Assembly: GCA_036346355.1 (NCBI GenBank)
Contig: CM070577.1
Coordinates: forward strand, 16,615,666-16,679,665
DNA from: Rhipidocladum racemiflorum
Taxonomy: Eukaryota; Streptophyta; Magnoliopsida; Poales; Poaceae
Direction: 5' to 3'
Length of the DNA stretch: 64,000 nt
Shown: positions 31,670 through 42,600 of the stretch, piece by piece
Layout: every line of letters begins with the position of its first letter
Numbering within the stretch: position 1 is the first letter of the stretch
Program-made: the position numbers and the translations under genes
The notes under the pieces: generated by a model
What the model was told of the DNA's origin: nothing
Seen by the model: the letters and a program-made list of their open reading frames with translations, nothing else
The model's database searches: none

Positions 31670-31960
31670 TTCTTTCCTTTCCTCTTTTTTTAATGCATTT
31701 CAAAATTATTTAATCCCTTCAAAAAATGTTTAATACATTCAAATATTATTTATTCCTTTCAAACATTGTTTAATGCATTCCAAAATTATTTAATCCCTTT
31801 AAAAACATTTTAATGCATTCCAAAATTATTTAATCCCTTCAAAAATTGTTTATTCCTTTCAAACATTATTTAATGCATTCAAAAATTAGTGAGTGCAATA
31901 AAAAATAGTTAGTGCATCCAAAAATTAATAAGTCCATTCAAAAATTATTTAATTACATGA
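31670..31960. repeat. AT-rich minisatellite (TTCAAAAATTATTTAATCCC-type units)
   Basis: About fifteen units of 17-19 bp alternate between TTCAAAATTATTTAATCC, TTCAAACATTGTTTAATGCA and related forms. The array lies just after the TNP2 stop region of CACTA #1. Confidence 0.9.
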
Positions 31961-31965
31961 ATTAA

Positions 31966-34900
31966 TGATCACTTTGTCTTTACAAGTGTTCCTTCGACGT
32001 GATCGCGACGTACGTAAGGAGCATCAACTTTTATTACATTTAGGACACTTATGTCGACATCTACCGCAAAAGGAGGGAGCTCGTCGAACTGATTATACTC
32101 TTACTCGTCTGTGACGTCCTCAACACCAACAATCCTTTGTTTGCCATGGAGAACCACGTGTCGCTTTGGCTTACTACTGCAATTCTTTTGCTTCTCCCTG
32201 TGCTTCTTTGGTTTGCTTGACATGGCCATTATGTAGAAGACTTGTCTCACATCGTTGGCAAGGACGAATGGTTCGCGCCTATAGCCAACTTCTGTCAGGT
32301 CGACGGTTGTCATGCCGTATTTGTCGATCTTTACGCCGCTTGAAGTCAGTTTGACCCACTGGCACTTAAAAAGAGGGACCTTCAATGGTCCATAGTCGAG
32401 CTCCCATATCTCTTCTATGTAACCATAATATGTGTCAACATTGCCTTTGTTGTCAGTGGCGTCTATACGGACACCATTGCAGTTGGTGCTCTTGGTATCC
32501 TGCCATTTTGTGTAGAAGGTGTAACCATTTATCTCGTAGCCTTGAAATGTGACGATTTCACTAGATGGCATCCGAGCCAAGCGCTGCAACTGTTCATTTT
32601 CTGATCCATTAACAAGGATGTAGTTTTGTAACCAAGCGCCGAAAGTATCCATGTGCCTCACTGTGATCCAATCCTCGGACCTCCCTGGGAATTCACGGCG
32701 TAGAATACTCTTATGCTGAAGGACGTATGGGGCACTAGGGTTGATTGTTTTAGAACAGTGTAATGTGCTTGCTTAAAAGTTAGGAGATCATTGCATGCAA
32801 TTATTTTCCATCCTAGTGTCCCTTTTCTCCGTAGTCTCCCCTCATGGCGTGATATAGGGACGCCAATGGGATGTAGATCCTCAATATAATCCAAACAAAA
32901 CTCAACCACCTCCTCGGTCTCATAACCCTCCGCAATGCATCCTTCAGGATGTGAATGGTTACGAACATACTTCTTTAGGACTTTCATGTACCTCTCGAAA
33001 GGAAACATGTTGTGCAGAAACACGGGCCCGAGAATACCTATCTCTTTGACAATGTGAACAATGAGATGAATCATAATATCAAAGAATGCAGGAGGAAAGA
33101 TCATCTCAAGGCTGACCACACTCTGTACCACGTCATCTTGTAGCTTATTTAGCTTATTTGGATCGATAACCTTCTGCGTAACCGCGTTGAAAAAGGTACA
33201 CAACTTTATGATTGTCACCCGGACCCACTCAGGCAAACTACCTCTCACAGCCACTGGGAGCAACTGTGTCATCCATACAAGACACAGTCATGAGCTTTCA
33301 GGCGTACAAATTTATTCTCTTTCATGTTTATGAGTCTCTTCACATTTGACGAGTATCCTGAAGGGACCTTCACACTGTTCAAGCACTCTATCATGCTTTT
33401 TTTTCTCTTCTTTGCTTAGAGTGTAGCTCGTGGGATTTAGGTAATGTCCTTTCTCTCTCTTTTTTGGATGTAGACAATCCCTCAGTTCCAAAACTTGTAG
33501 GTCCTTCCGAGCTTGCAGTATATCTTTCGATTTGCCGTACATATCCAAGTATCCTAGCAGGTTCAAGCAAACATTCTTCGTGATGTGCATGAAGTCAAGT
33601 GAGTGACGGATCTCCAAAACTTCCCAATATGGCAAGTCCCAAAATATTAATCTCTTCTTCCAGATGGGTGCCTGACCTTCCCAGTTCGGGACAGGTTTGC
33701 TTCCAGGACCCTTTCCAAACACTATTTTAAGATCTTTTACCATGGGAAACACATGTGGCCCACTACGATGCTTAGGCTTATCACGATGGTGTGCTTTCCC
33801 ATCAAAATACCTTCCTTTTTTCCGCAATGGGTGCCTCTTTACAAGAAACCTACGATGGCTCATGTACACAATCTTTCGAGAGTTTTTCAGGTACAAGCTG
33901 TCGGTTTCATCTAAGCATTGCAAGCATGCTTTATATCCTTTGGTAGTATTCCCAGATAGGTTACCGAGCGCGGGCCAGTCGTTGATCGTTACGTACAACA
34001 GTGCATGTAGGGTGAAATACTCCCTCTTGTACTCATCCCATACCCGTACACCATCCTCCCACAACTTTACAAGATCTTCCATCAATGGTTTCAGATAGAC
34101 ATCGATGTCGTTTCCAAGTTGCTTCGGCCCTTGGATCAACAATGGCATCATGATATATTTCCGCTTCATGCACAGCCAAGGAGGAATATTATAGATACAT
34201 AGTGTAACAAGCCAGGTGCTATGGCTATTGCTCAGGTCGCCAAAAGGATTCATACCATCGGTACTCAACCCAAACCTTATGTTTCTCACCTCATTTGCAA
34301 AGTCTGGGAATGTTCGATCGACTTTCCTTCACTGGGACCCATTAGCGGGGTGCCTAAGCATCCCGTCATCCTTATGCTCTTCTTTGTGCCAACGCACCAT
34401 CTGGGCATGCGTTTTGTTAGCAAAAGGACGCTTTAATCGGGGGATCACAGGGAAATACCACACCGCCTTAGCGGGAGGTCTCTTCTTCTTACACTCCCCA
34501 TCTATTTCACCTGGGTCTTCACGCTTCGTCTTGTAACGTGATTCTTTGCACACTGGACAAGCATCCAAATCCACATACTCATTGCGATATAGGATACAAT
34601 CGTTACGACATGCGTGTACCTTCTGTACTTCTAATCCCAAAGGACAGATGACTTGCTTGGCTTCATATGTAGATTCAGGCAGCGTGTTATCTTCTGGAAG
34701 CAGATTCTTTATGAGTGATAATAATTCCTTGAATCCCTTGTCTGACACACAATTTCTGGCCTTCCATTGCATTAAGTTCAGTGTCGTACAGAGCTTCGTG
34801 TGGCCCTTCCCACAGTCTGGGTACAAAGGTGTCCTGTGGTCCTCTACCATGCGCTGAAACTTCTTGAATTGTCTTTCATCTGTGTAGTCCCCCTCTCTGT

Positions 34901-37480
34901 CACGCAACATCTGGTCTAGCTCATCATCACCAAGATCGCCGACTGTATCTTCCACAGAACAATATTGCGTTGTGTTTGCCATACTGTTGAATACCTCTTC
35001 TTCTTCACCATCTTTTTCATCGTCTTCCTGGCTGCTACCCTGTGTCATGCTTGGTCCAATAGGTGTAGTTTGGTATGAAACCTCTCGTGATCAAATGGGT
35101 CAAAACCTGAAAGCGTTGGGAGTGCTCCTTCTCATTCTTACAGTCTACACACGGACAACATAAGAAGATGTCTGGAGGCAAGAATGCAACAGCGGCATCA
35201 AGAAATGCCTTCACGCCATCAATGAACTCTCTGGAGCGACGGTCCTATAACACCCCGGCATTTAATATGCCCGAATGCTACCAAACATAGACCAAGCAAC
35301 CTCTAAATACAACAAATACAAGTAAATTACAGCAAAGGCACGAATGCTAAAAACCGAAATTTCGGCAGCATCTCCTTTGTTTTAACATGAGTTGAAGGAA
35401 CAACAATAGCATAGCAATATATGGCAATATAAGAGACATCTAAAATAGCAATAACTAAAGGCATGACAGCAATATAAGTCTAATTCCAAGCATTCAATGT
35501 CTCCATGAGCCAAACGAACAATAAGACTCTCATATCGCAAAGCTAAATCATAAATCAGTAAACATCACACCTAATTTATTATCAAGACCCAATTGAATGA
35601 CTGTGGGAACAAATGAGTGAAGCTACGTGTAGAAGTGTGACTATTTCCCTTCCCGGCCCGCATGCCGGTCTCATGGTACCTAAAACAACAAGAAAGCACA
35701 AGCGTGAGTTCAACACTCAGCAAGTATATTGCAATGGTACAAAAGAACAATTACATGGCTACAACAACTCACATCATGTCTATCATCTTATTCATGATCA
35801 CATAAAAATATCATCATCATCATGTATGCAATGCGATGCGATGCACATGTCTCCTGGAAACTCATACCGGTATGGTTGAGTACACACCCGTCGGTATGCA
35901 CCCTCTCCCCCATTCCATCCCGAAGATGGAGGGTGCCTACTCCTCGCTTCCATTCACCGCGGTGAATGGAATCATGATGTAGGTCTTACTCAATGGCACC
36001 CTGGACTAGTCATAACTTTCTCACCGACCTTCCTGGACTAGTTATGACTTTCTCACCGACCCGGCCAGCATCATGCCATGTATGCAAACATGCCAACATC
36101 ATAGATAACTTGTACATTAACACATGCCAACATCATAGATAACTTGCACATTAACACATGGCATCATAACATAATAAACATATTCATCATATCAATGGCA
36201 AACATTAAAGCATGGCATGTGAACATATCATATATTCTACTTCAATCTCAACCAATCTAGCAAACTACAACCCTCTACCCATTCCAATACACTTGCCTCA
36301 ACCACGGGCGACGGATTGGCGAGAAGTAGAGGGCACCCCCGGGGTCACACCACCTGCAAATAGGCACCACACACTCAAAATAATGCCCACAAAACAATAC
36401 GCAAACACTCTTCTACCCCGACTTCGCAAACTACTCGCACAATCCAAAAACAGAGGTTCTGTCCCGTCGGGACAGCAGACTTGCAACGAGCATAACTTGG
36501 GATCTAAGACTCCGAATTGATTAAACGAGTACATCCTCGCGTAGCTTAGGAAATTTCCTAACTTTTTCTAAGTATATGGAAAAACTGTTTCGGATTTTAA
36601 AGTGGTTTAATCTACAGAATACCGTGATCTGTTCCTATCACGTCACAGTTTTTAACACGTTCAGTAAAACGAGCATAACTTTCAAACGGATGGGCGGAAA
36701 TGGAAGTTCTTTATGTCCACTGAAAGGTAATGAAATTACCTACAACTTCCTCAACAGGAGGCTGGCCAAATTCCGACTCTAAATTGGCGAAAACCCAAAC
36801 CCTAGGTCGACTGCTCATGCTGCCCGAAACAGAGAACGTGGCAAACTCTAGATTCCATCTAATCTACCCAATTACAGCACCACCAATTGATCTAAAAATG
36901 TGATATCCACCCCTAGAACAGTACCTAGACCAACTCCAAGGATTCCCGTGGCCATACCTTCGCCTGACGAACGAAGAACCAACGGATCTCCTCCCGCTTC
37001 GCGCGATCTCCTTCCTCACTCCAAATCCACCAGATCTCCTCGTCGCGGAGCGCTCCAATGGACGGATCTGCAGGGTGGTGAGGTGGAGAGGCTTCCCTAG
37101 GGCAGCAAGGGTGGTTGAGGGGGGATGGGGAGGAGAGGGCGCAAGGAGGGGCGGCTAGGGGAGATGGAGGCGCATGGGGGAGAAGGAGGGGGTGTGGGGG
37201 CGCATGAGGGTGAGGGAGGGAGGGTGTGGGGCACATGGGGGGAAACCCTAAAGGGGTTGGCAGGTCTCCCCCCCACATGGGCCAAAAAGCCCCCACCGAC
37301 GGCCCATTTAATTCCCTCAAGGCCCAAACTAGCTCCCGCAAGGCCCAAACTCCCCCGGAGAGGCCCAAAAACGCGATTAAACTTCATAGCGTATAGTTTT
37401 AACCTCAACATTCACATTTTATAATGTCACACCATTCCGTAGTGTCACAAGTCCGCATTGTACATCCATTGCCGGTTCAT
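31966..37480 (-). pseudogene. CACTA #1 transposase TNP2, split by solo LTR B
   Basis: After a splice-acceptor-like AAGTAG, the ATG at 37480 starts MNRQWMYNAD, the Transpos_assoc N-terminus. Solo LTR B interrupts after about ten codons, and coding resumes at 35245 (RRSREFIDGVKAFLDAA, CCPCVDC). Then come TNP2/Transposase_21 segments YEAKQVICPLGLEV and CRNDCILYRNEY, the CPVC finger (about 34553), and RNIRFGLSTDGMNPFG, PPWLCMKRKYIMM, LGNDIDVYLKPL and HRRFLVKRHP. DUF4218 (about 33272-32800) contains ERYMKVLKKYVRN and ISRHEGRL; DUF4216 (32661-32101) contains YEINGYTFYT and VPLFKCQWV. Frameshifts fall near 35050, 34310, 33300 and 32660. A stop at 32101 removes about 45 residues that remain readable to 31966. 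It would bind the terminal repeats and cut the element ends. Confidence 0.9.
35246..37449. repeat. Solo LTR B (2204 bp), inverted relative of solo LTR A
   Basis: It begins TATAACACCCC (terminal TG changed to TA) and ends CGTAGTGTCACA. Flanks GGTCC (35241-35245) and AGTCC (37450-37454) are a five-base duplication with one mismatch. Read in reverse it matches solo LTR A: the TGTGACACTACGGA end, the GGGCC-rich block, and the GGTGTTA end. It contains a duplicated ~33-bp segment at about 36090-36160. There is no internal region. It splits the TNP2 gene. Confidence 0.88.
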
Positions 37481-37965
37481 CTACTTAAAGATCTAATTTT
37501 CAGATACCTTCAAAGATCTTTCACTAAAGTGTTATTTATAAAATCACTTTTATTTTTCATAAATAACATTGTAGGAAAATTCCATTCCAAAGTACTTTGA
37601 CACGTATTTACAAAAGTCATTGTTTCTATGTTTTGGCTATTATCAAAGGTAATAATTAATATACTTATTTTATATATGCATGTCATATAGTTACATTTGT
37701 AATTAAAACTACTCAAACATGTTGTTAGTTTTATAGTTGTACAAGACATAATCGAAAAGAAATTAATAGTTAATGCGTTACTTTTAATTAATACCGTGGC
37801 AAGAATTTATATGCCATATATTTTGCGATGGAGGGAGTGGTTTTTCAAATTTTTTCTTATCCTTCTACCTTTTTAACTTAATTTAACTAATCATTTTGTC
37901 CGTTTAAATTTTTTCCTATTTTATTTCATAAAACATTAATAATTTCCTTCCAAACCTAGATCTAC
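37481..37965. other. TNP2 #1 5' intron/leader with a Stowaway-like end
   Basis: AT-rich, no ORF. At 37817-37837 the sequence ATATTTTGCGATGGAGGGAGT resembles the 3' terminal repeat of Stowaway MITEs (TATTTTGGGACGGAGGGAG form), but I find no matching CTCCCTCC start to the left, so it is a fragment at most. The region ends at the insertion point of CACTA #2. Confidence 0.45.
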
Positions 37966-38625
37966 CACTACTACAGAAATGTACATCAGAATCGGTTCTT
38001 TTTCCTCATCACAATCGGTTCTAGTAGCGATAGAAAGTCCAACGACAGAGATGAGGAAGCCTTATCACAGTCGGTTCCAGAACGATAGTAATTATTACTA
38101 ATCACAATCGGTTCTTTGTTGGAAACCGATTGTGATGAGGAAATTATCACCATCGGTTCTCATTTGAAACCGATTGTGATGTATTATTACAATCGGTTCT
38201 TGTTGGGAACTGATTGTGATGATGATAGTATCACAATCGGTTCTTGTTGGAAACCGATTGTGATGAGACATTATTCCAATCGGTTCTGTCCGGAACCGAT
38301 TGTGATAAACATATTATCACAATCGGTTTTTGTTGGAAACCGATAGTGATGAATCAATTATCACAATCGGTTCTTGTTGTAAACCGATTGTGATGACCTA
38401 TTATTACCATCGGTTCTGTTAGGAACCGATAGTGATGAATCATATTATCACAATCGGTTCTTTTTAAGAACCGATTGTGATGAGATATTATTACAATCGG
38501 TTCTTGTTGGGAACCGATTGTGATGAGTATAGTATCACAATCGGTTCCCGACAAGAACCGATTGTGATGAGGATAGTATCACAATCGGTTCCAACAAAGA
38601 ACCGATTGTGATGGTGCTGACCATA
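37966..38625. repeat. Terminal and subterminal hairpin array of CACTA #2
   Basis: After the TIR, about fifteen palindromic units of the type ATCACAATCGGTTC, a 6-8 base loop (TTGTTGG), and GAACCGATTGTGAT occur every ~40 bases. Each unit can form a stem of up to about 15 bp. Such repeats are the binding sites of CACTA transposition proteins. Confidence 0.93.
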
Positions 38626-38635
38626 TCACATTCTT

Positions 38636-38815
38636 CACAATATATATGTTATCACAGAACATTCACAATATGACACAGAACATTCACAATATGTTATCAC
38701 AGAACATACATCACAATCTCTAACACATTATCACAGAACATACATCACAATCTCTAACACATTATCACAGAACATACATCACAATCTCTAACACATTATC
38801 ACAGAACATTCATAT
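38636..38815. repeat. 34-bp tandem repeats downstream of the hairpin array
   Basis: Repeats of ATCACAGAACATACATCAC plus AATCTCTAACACATT, three nearly identical, preceded by diverged forms with TTCACAATATG. Confidence 0.9.
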
Positions 38816-38879
38816 AAACATCCAAGCATATCGCATTCAGTACACATCGATCACATTCCCATTTTACATTATATATTGA

Positions 38880-41800
38880 CTAGTAAGAGCCTGTCGGGTC
38901 TTTAAATCTACCATCCTCCACTATAACTTCTGTCCAGTACCACTGGCATATGTGGTCTTGTAATTTCTTGAGATCCTTGTTGCTTAGGCTCTTCCGGGGG
39001 ATATCAAGGTCCCAAAAGAAAGTTTTAAAATTTCTTGTTGGAAACCGATTGTGATGATATATTATTACAATCGGTTCTTGTTGGAGACTGGTAGTATTAT
39101 GCATGTAAACAAATATCACATTGGCAGTCGGTATATTGACAGTAGTGCAAATAATCAGTTCTATACCTTAGGAAAAAGATTTGAGCCGCCGACCAGAATG
39201 AGCATGTGATGCATCACGTAAAAGCCGCACAGGTCATCACACCCTTGTTGATGACACTGTGAACAAAGAAACTTAAATTAGGAGACGAATAATAGGTGTG
39301 AGAAAGAAATCCTATGATAGACACTTGTACCTTGAAGCGCTTCCACTCTAATTTGTTGCCATGTTTATCATTGTGCCGGCCCCCTTCGGCAATGTAAGAA
39401 AAGAAAGCCCTACATACATTGGAGAGATGTCATTGAGGTAAAAAATATCTAACGTAGTTCAATATGTACAGTGTTAGGTTAGAGGAATGTACTTACTTCT
39501 CCAAAATAGGCTGGATCGCGTAGTCCATCGGTCTATTTTCGAGCGAGTTAAATGTGTAGACTTTGTTTTCACTCGGAACAACCACAAGTAGAACCCAATG
39601 GTTGCTTATTAAACGGTACACAATGCAAGAAAATAAGTTCATATACGGTTTACGTGTGTACAAGTAATTGAATTTTATAGTAGTACATACTCCTGGTGGT
39701 ACGGGAACAGAATGAAGTCCTTTTTCGCCTCAGCATGCAATGCCTGCTTGATGTATCCTGCAAGGAATTCCGATTGCAACCTAGCCATGGTCGCAGACAC
39801 CATCTCGGGGTCGACAAACCCGACAAGGTGTCGACCCGTCACGGCCCGCTGCCTCATTATCCTACAAGTCATGTGAATTGTTCAAAAACATAATACAAAA
39901 TCAATAAATAGTCGTAGGGATGAGTATGGTGCGATACTCACAACGTCCCAAAGATCGCATAAGAGAAATATCGATGGCTTTCAAGCTGTACAAAAGAACA
40001 GATCCTCAAAACTCACTGGGAAGATACCATCCTCCTGGCGGTGGAAGTGTCCCCCTCGATACTTCACATTGAAATCGATGCGAGGCTCGGCCTCATGTGA
40101 CTTGTCAATGTACCATCCGTGTAGCAAGCGAGTGCACAAGCCTAAAGCATTCAATTCATTACTTGGGAGAAAAGGTTTTCCAAGTACGAACAGCTTAGAA
40201 TCATGAGGGTCCTCTGTGGTATCGGACAACTTGGACTTCTTCACAGAGGGATTCTCCGAGCTCTCTTGTGGATTTTTCATCAGCGTGCTAGTAGACCTTT
40301 TGCGCACCAGTTGTGCACTCCGGTTAGGAGCCGGAGAAGTTGTAGGTGCAGCTGGAGGAGCAGGTGCAGTTGCAGGAGCAGGAGCAAGTGCAGCAACAGG
40401 AGCAGGAGTAGGTGCAACAAGAGGAGCTAGAGCAGGTGCAGCAGGAGCAGGAGCAAGTGCGGCGACAAAGCGTAGGAGCGAGTGCGAGGCGATAACCTGT
40501 AAACCACATGCATATGTAACAGGACGTGTTGCAGTAATGAAATGATGGACAAGATGCGGGGTTTTATACCTTTTGCACTACGATACCCGTCGTGGGCCAC
40601 TTGATGAACGACATCCGTGCTTGCCCGAGAGTGGTGATATCTTCGTTCGGGGGGAACTCCAGCGCATGAGATAGGAAATCATCGTGGACATAGTCCACTT
40701 GCACCCTCATGTAGCCCTTCCCCAAAGGTGTACCATGCACCGTGTCATCCTCCTTGCTTGGAAATGCAACCCCGCGTCCAACCTCAATGCATAATCCGTC
40801 TTCGATCAAGAGTAGTTGGCACTTGGCAGGATCCTACAAGAAGTGCGCAACTTGATCATAATCTTTGCTGTGCGCAACTTGATCATAATCTTTGTTAGCT
40901 TACTCATGTACATTTTATTCAGAAACACTTATTACCTTGAAGTGGGGACCTGGCTGATCATTTCTGGAAACGCAGCTGGTGGGGCGTATCACAGACGCGG
41001 CTATATGACCTTGACTCTGGGAGATCATCGCCATCATCTCAGCCTTTAGGCGCTCCTCACGTATAATCCATGCCTCCTCCATCTCCTGCCTCATCTCCTG
41101 CCTCATCTCCTCCTTCACCTGGGCCCTTAAGCGCGCCTCACGTGCTTCCCATGATCTTGATCTGGCACTAGAAGCGCTCTCCTCGTGGAAGAAGGACCTC
41201 TTCGTATGCCCCGCACCTGCGGCAAGCACCCGACCCTTATGATCAGGTTTCCCAATTGCCGAAGACAGGATGTCCCTTGGCCCTTGGGTTTCAAACGTTC
41301 CTTGCTCTTTTTGCTGGCTTACCTCCTCCTACAGGAAGCAGATATAAGTTAGTGCTAGAATACAATGGGAAGGGTCAGCTGCAATGTACTTAGTTAGATG
41401 TCTTACGATGGTGGAGACGATCTGTGCGGTCGCAGGGTTTGGAACCACAAGCTGACCGTCGGAGGTTTTCTTCGTCCTCGCTAATACCCAGTCGCGTGCC
41501 CGCTCCTCACTTATGTGCATGTAAGGCATCGTTGTCCCAGAGTTTGCACACTCCTCGGCTTGTCGTGTCCACTCTGCCTTCTTCCCTATATAGCCGCCGG
41601 AACTGAGGTGATGCGCGTGTGTGTTATGCCTCTGTATAGCGGTGTTCCTCTGTCTCAGCTCCTCCGCCTCGGGCAAATTCCTCACCCTTATGAACTCCTC
41701 CCAAACCTCAGGAGTAACAAACGGATACCTTTGGAAGGGAGTACGGCTTTTCAACACATACTCAGCATGCATGATAACCCTGAAATGCCTCAAAGCCACA

Positions 41801-42149
41801 CCCATTCTCTGCAAAGCGTACCGTCTCGCATTGATTTCATCTTCCTCTGGTATAATCCATTTCCCTTTAACTTCATCCCACAAATAGGTTCTTTTGCTCG
41901 TGGCCCGACTTCCTTCCTCCAGTCCTTAATTGTGATTGGCACTCTCTCCCTCACCAATTGGCCGAGAAAAGAGGAGTAGCGCCCCTTAGACTTGCCAGAC
42001 CCGTGCAAACTCCGTGGCATTAAAGTGGACAACCTGCGGAGTTCTCCTGTGGCCCCTTTACTCGGTCCTCGGCCCTTCGACCTTCTTGGGGCGCGGAGGA
42101 GCAGCTTCTTCTCTCTCTGGCGTTGAGCGGTGCTCTCTCTTTGCGACAT
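38880..42149 (-). pseudogene. CACTA #2 ORF2: Transposase_24-type region plus Ulp1-like (C48) protease
   Basis: ATG at 42149 (MSQRESTAQRQREKKLL). A one-base shift near 41895 leads into EDEINARRYALQRMGVALR and TPEVWEEFIRVRNLPEAEEL...HHLSSGGYIGK, the plant Ptta/En/Spm (Transposase_24) segment, ending at GT 41404. Further exons with GT/AG borders follow: about 41332-40936 (Glu/Arg coiled coil), 40837-40570 (LCIEVGRGVAFPSKED) and 40497-40000 (an Ala-Pro repeat, then LCTRLLHGWYIDKS). The last five small exons (39862-38880) form the protease: FILFPYHQEY, NHWVLLVVV with the catalytic His (about 39595), NSLENRPMDYA, then GCDDLCGFYVMHHM with the catalytic Cys (about 39232) and the end at 38880. Apart from the one shift, the exons look readable, so this is the better preserved of the two ORF2 genes. 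Confidence 0.82.
39033..39140. repeat. Isolated hairpin unit inside the last ORF2 intron
   Basis: Two or three copies of the CACTA #2 subterminal motif (GGAAACCGATTGTGATGAT, ATTACAATCGGTTC) lie between the Cys exon and the last exon, ending near GACAGTAGTG. This matches the subterminal array rather than coding sequence. Confidence 0.8.
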
Positions 42150-42230
42150 ACTAGATTTTTATATGGCAAACCTAAACTTCATGAGAGAAAGCAATTCATA
42201 TATCCGACATGATTATATTTCACATAAGCG
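42150..42230. other. Immediate 5' flank of CACTA #2 ORF2
   Basis: AT-rich; ends where the duplicated leader begins. A TATA-like string (AGATTTTTATATGG) is present at 42152-42165 but is too close to the ATG to be judged. Confidence 0.4.
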
Positions 42231-42600
42231 ATGACTCCTAATCTCTAATTAGGTTAGGCTCCTAATCCCATTCGAGGATATGTGATTCAAGACGCGTTCT
42301 AAGCTCTTGTACAACTCCGGAGAAAATTTGGCGACATCTCATTTGTTCTCCAAATACACGCCTCGACAACAGTCGAGAGGGTGTGTATTCAGAGAACACC
42401 AGGAGATGCTTCCAAAACTTTCTCTCGAGTTGTACAACAACTCAAGAACTTGCCCGAACCACATATCCTCGAACTGTCCAAAAGTGGACAATTGAGATCG
42501 CTAATTTATAAATATGACATTTCAAAGATATTTATAAACAAGCACTCTCGAGCAGGAGACACATAGGTTCACATAACCTAAACTCTAGCATTGATCATAT
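42231..42600 (-). repeat. Duplicated ~370-bp leader, ORF2 copy (contains foldback)
   Basis: Homologous in the same orientation to 49114-49489, upstream of TNP2. Shared strings include GACTCCTAAT, CCTAATCCCATTCGAGGAT, GAACTTGCCCGAACCACAT, CTAATTTATAAATATGACAT, and ACCTAAACTCTA then CATTGATCA. An inverted repeat fills 42271-42473. Confidence 0.9.
42271..42473. repeat. Foldback hairpin in ORF2 leader
   Basis: Left arm TTCGAGGATATGTGATTC ... CAACTC...GAAAATTTGG pairs with right arm CCAAAACTTTCTC ... GTTGTAC ... CACATATCCTCGAA. Arms are about 75 bases, and the loop holds a second inverted repeat (GTTCTCCAAATACAC / GTGTATTCAGAGAAC). Confidence 0.88.

Larger units (their letters stand above)
12281..37965 (-). 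mobile_element. CACTA (En/Spm) transposon #1, heavily nested, both ends missing or hidden
   Basis: It carries TNP2 (37480-31966) and an Ulp1-type ORF2 (18478-12281), both on the minus strand. It is interrupted by solo LTR A, a complete Tat element and solo LTR B. The right side is interrupted at 37966 by CACTA #2, so its own terminal repeat there is off the window. The left terminal and subterminal repeats are absent: ORF2 ends at 12281 directly against Tat #0, implying deletion of that end. An internal hairpin array with a TATA box lies between the genes (31266-31540). An alternative is that TNP2 and ORF2 come from two adjacent CACTAs; the same layout in CACTA #2 argues against this. Confidence 0.8.

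Noticed and set aside
37500..37846. A full Stowaway MITE ending at 37837.
   Set aside because: Only the right-hand terminal repeat resembles Stowaway; no matching left terminus or TA duplication was found.
38100..38815. Evenly spaced palindromes resembling a CRISPR array.
   Set aside because: Spacers are not unique, repeats are inverted hairpins, and the context is a plant CACTA subterminal region.
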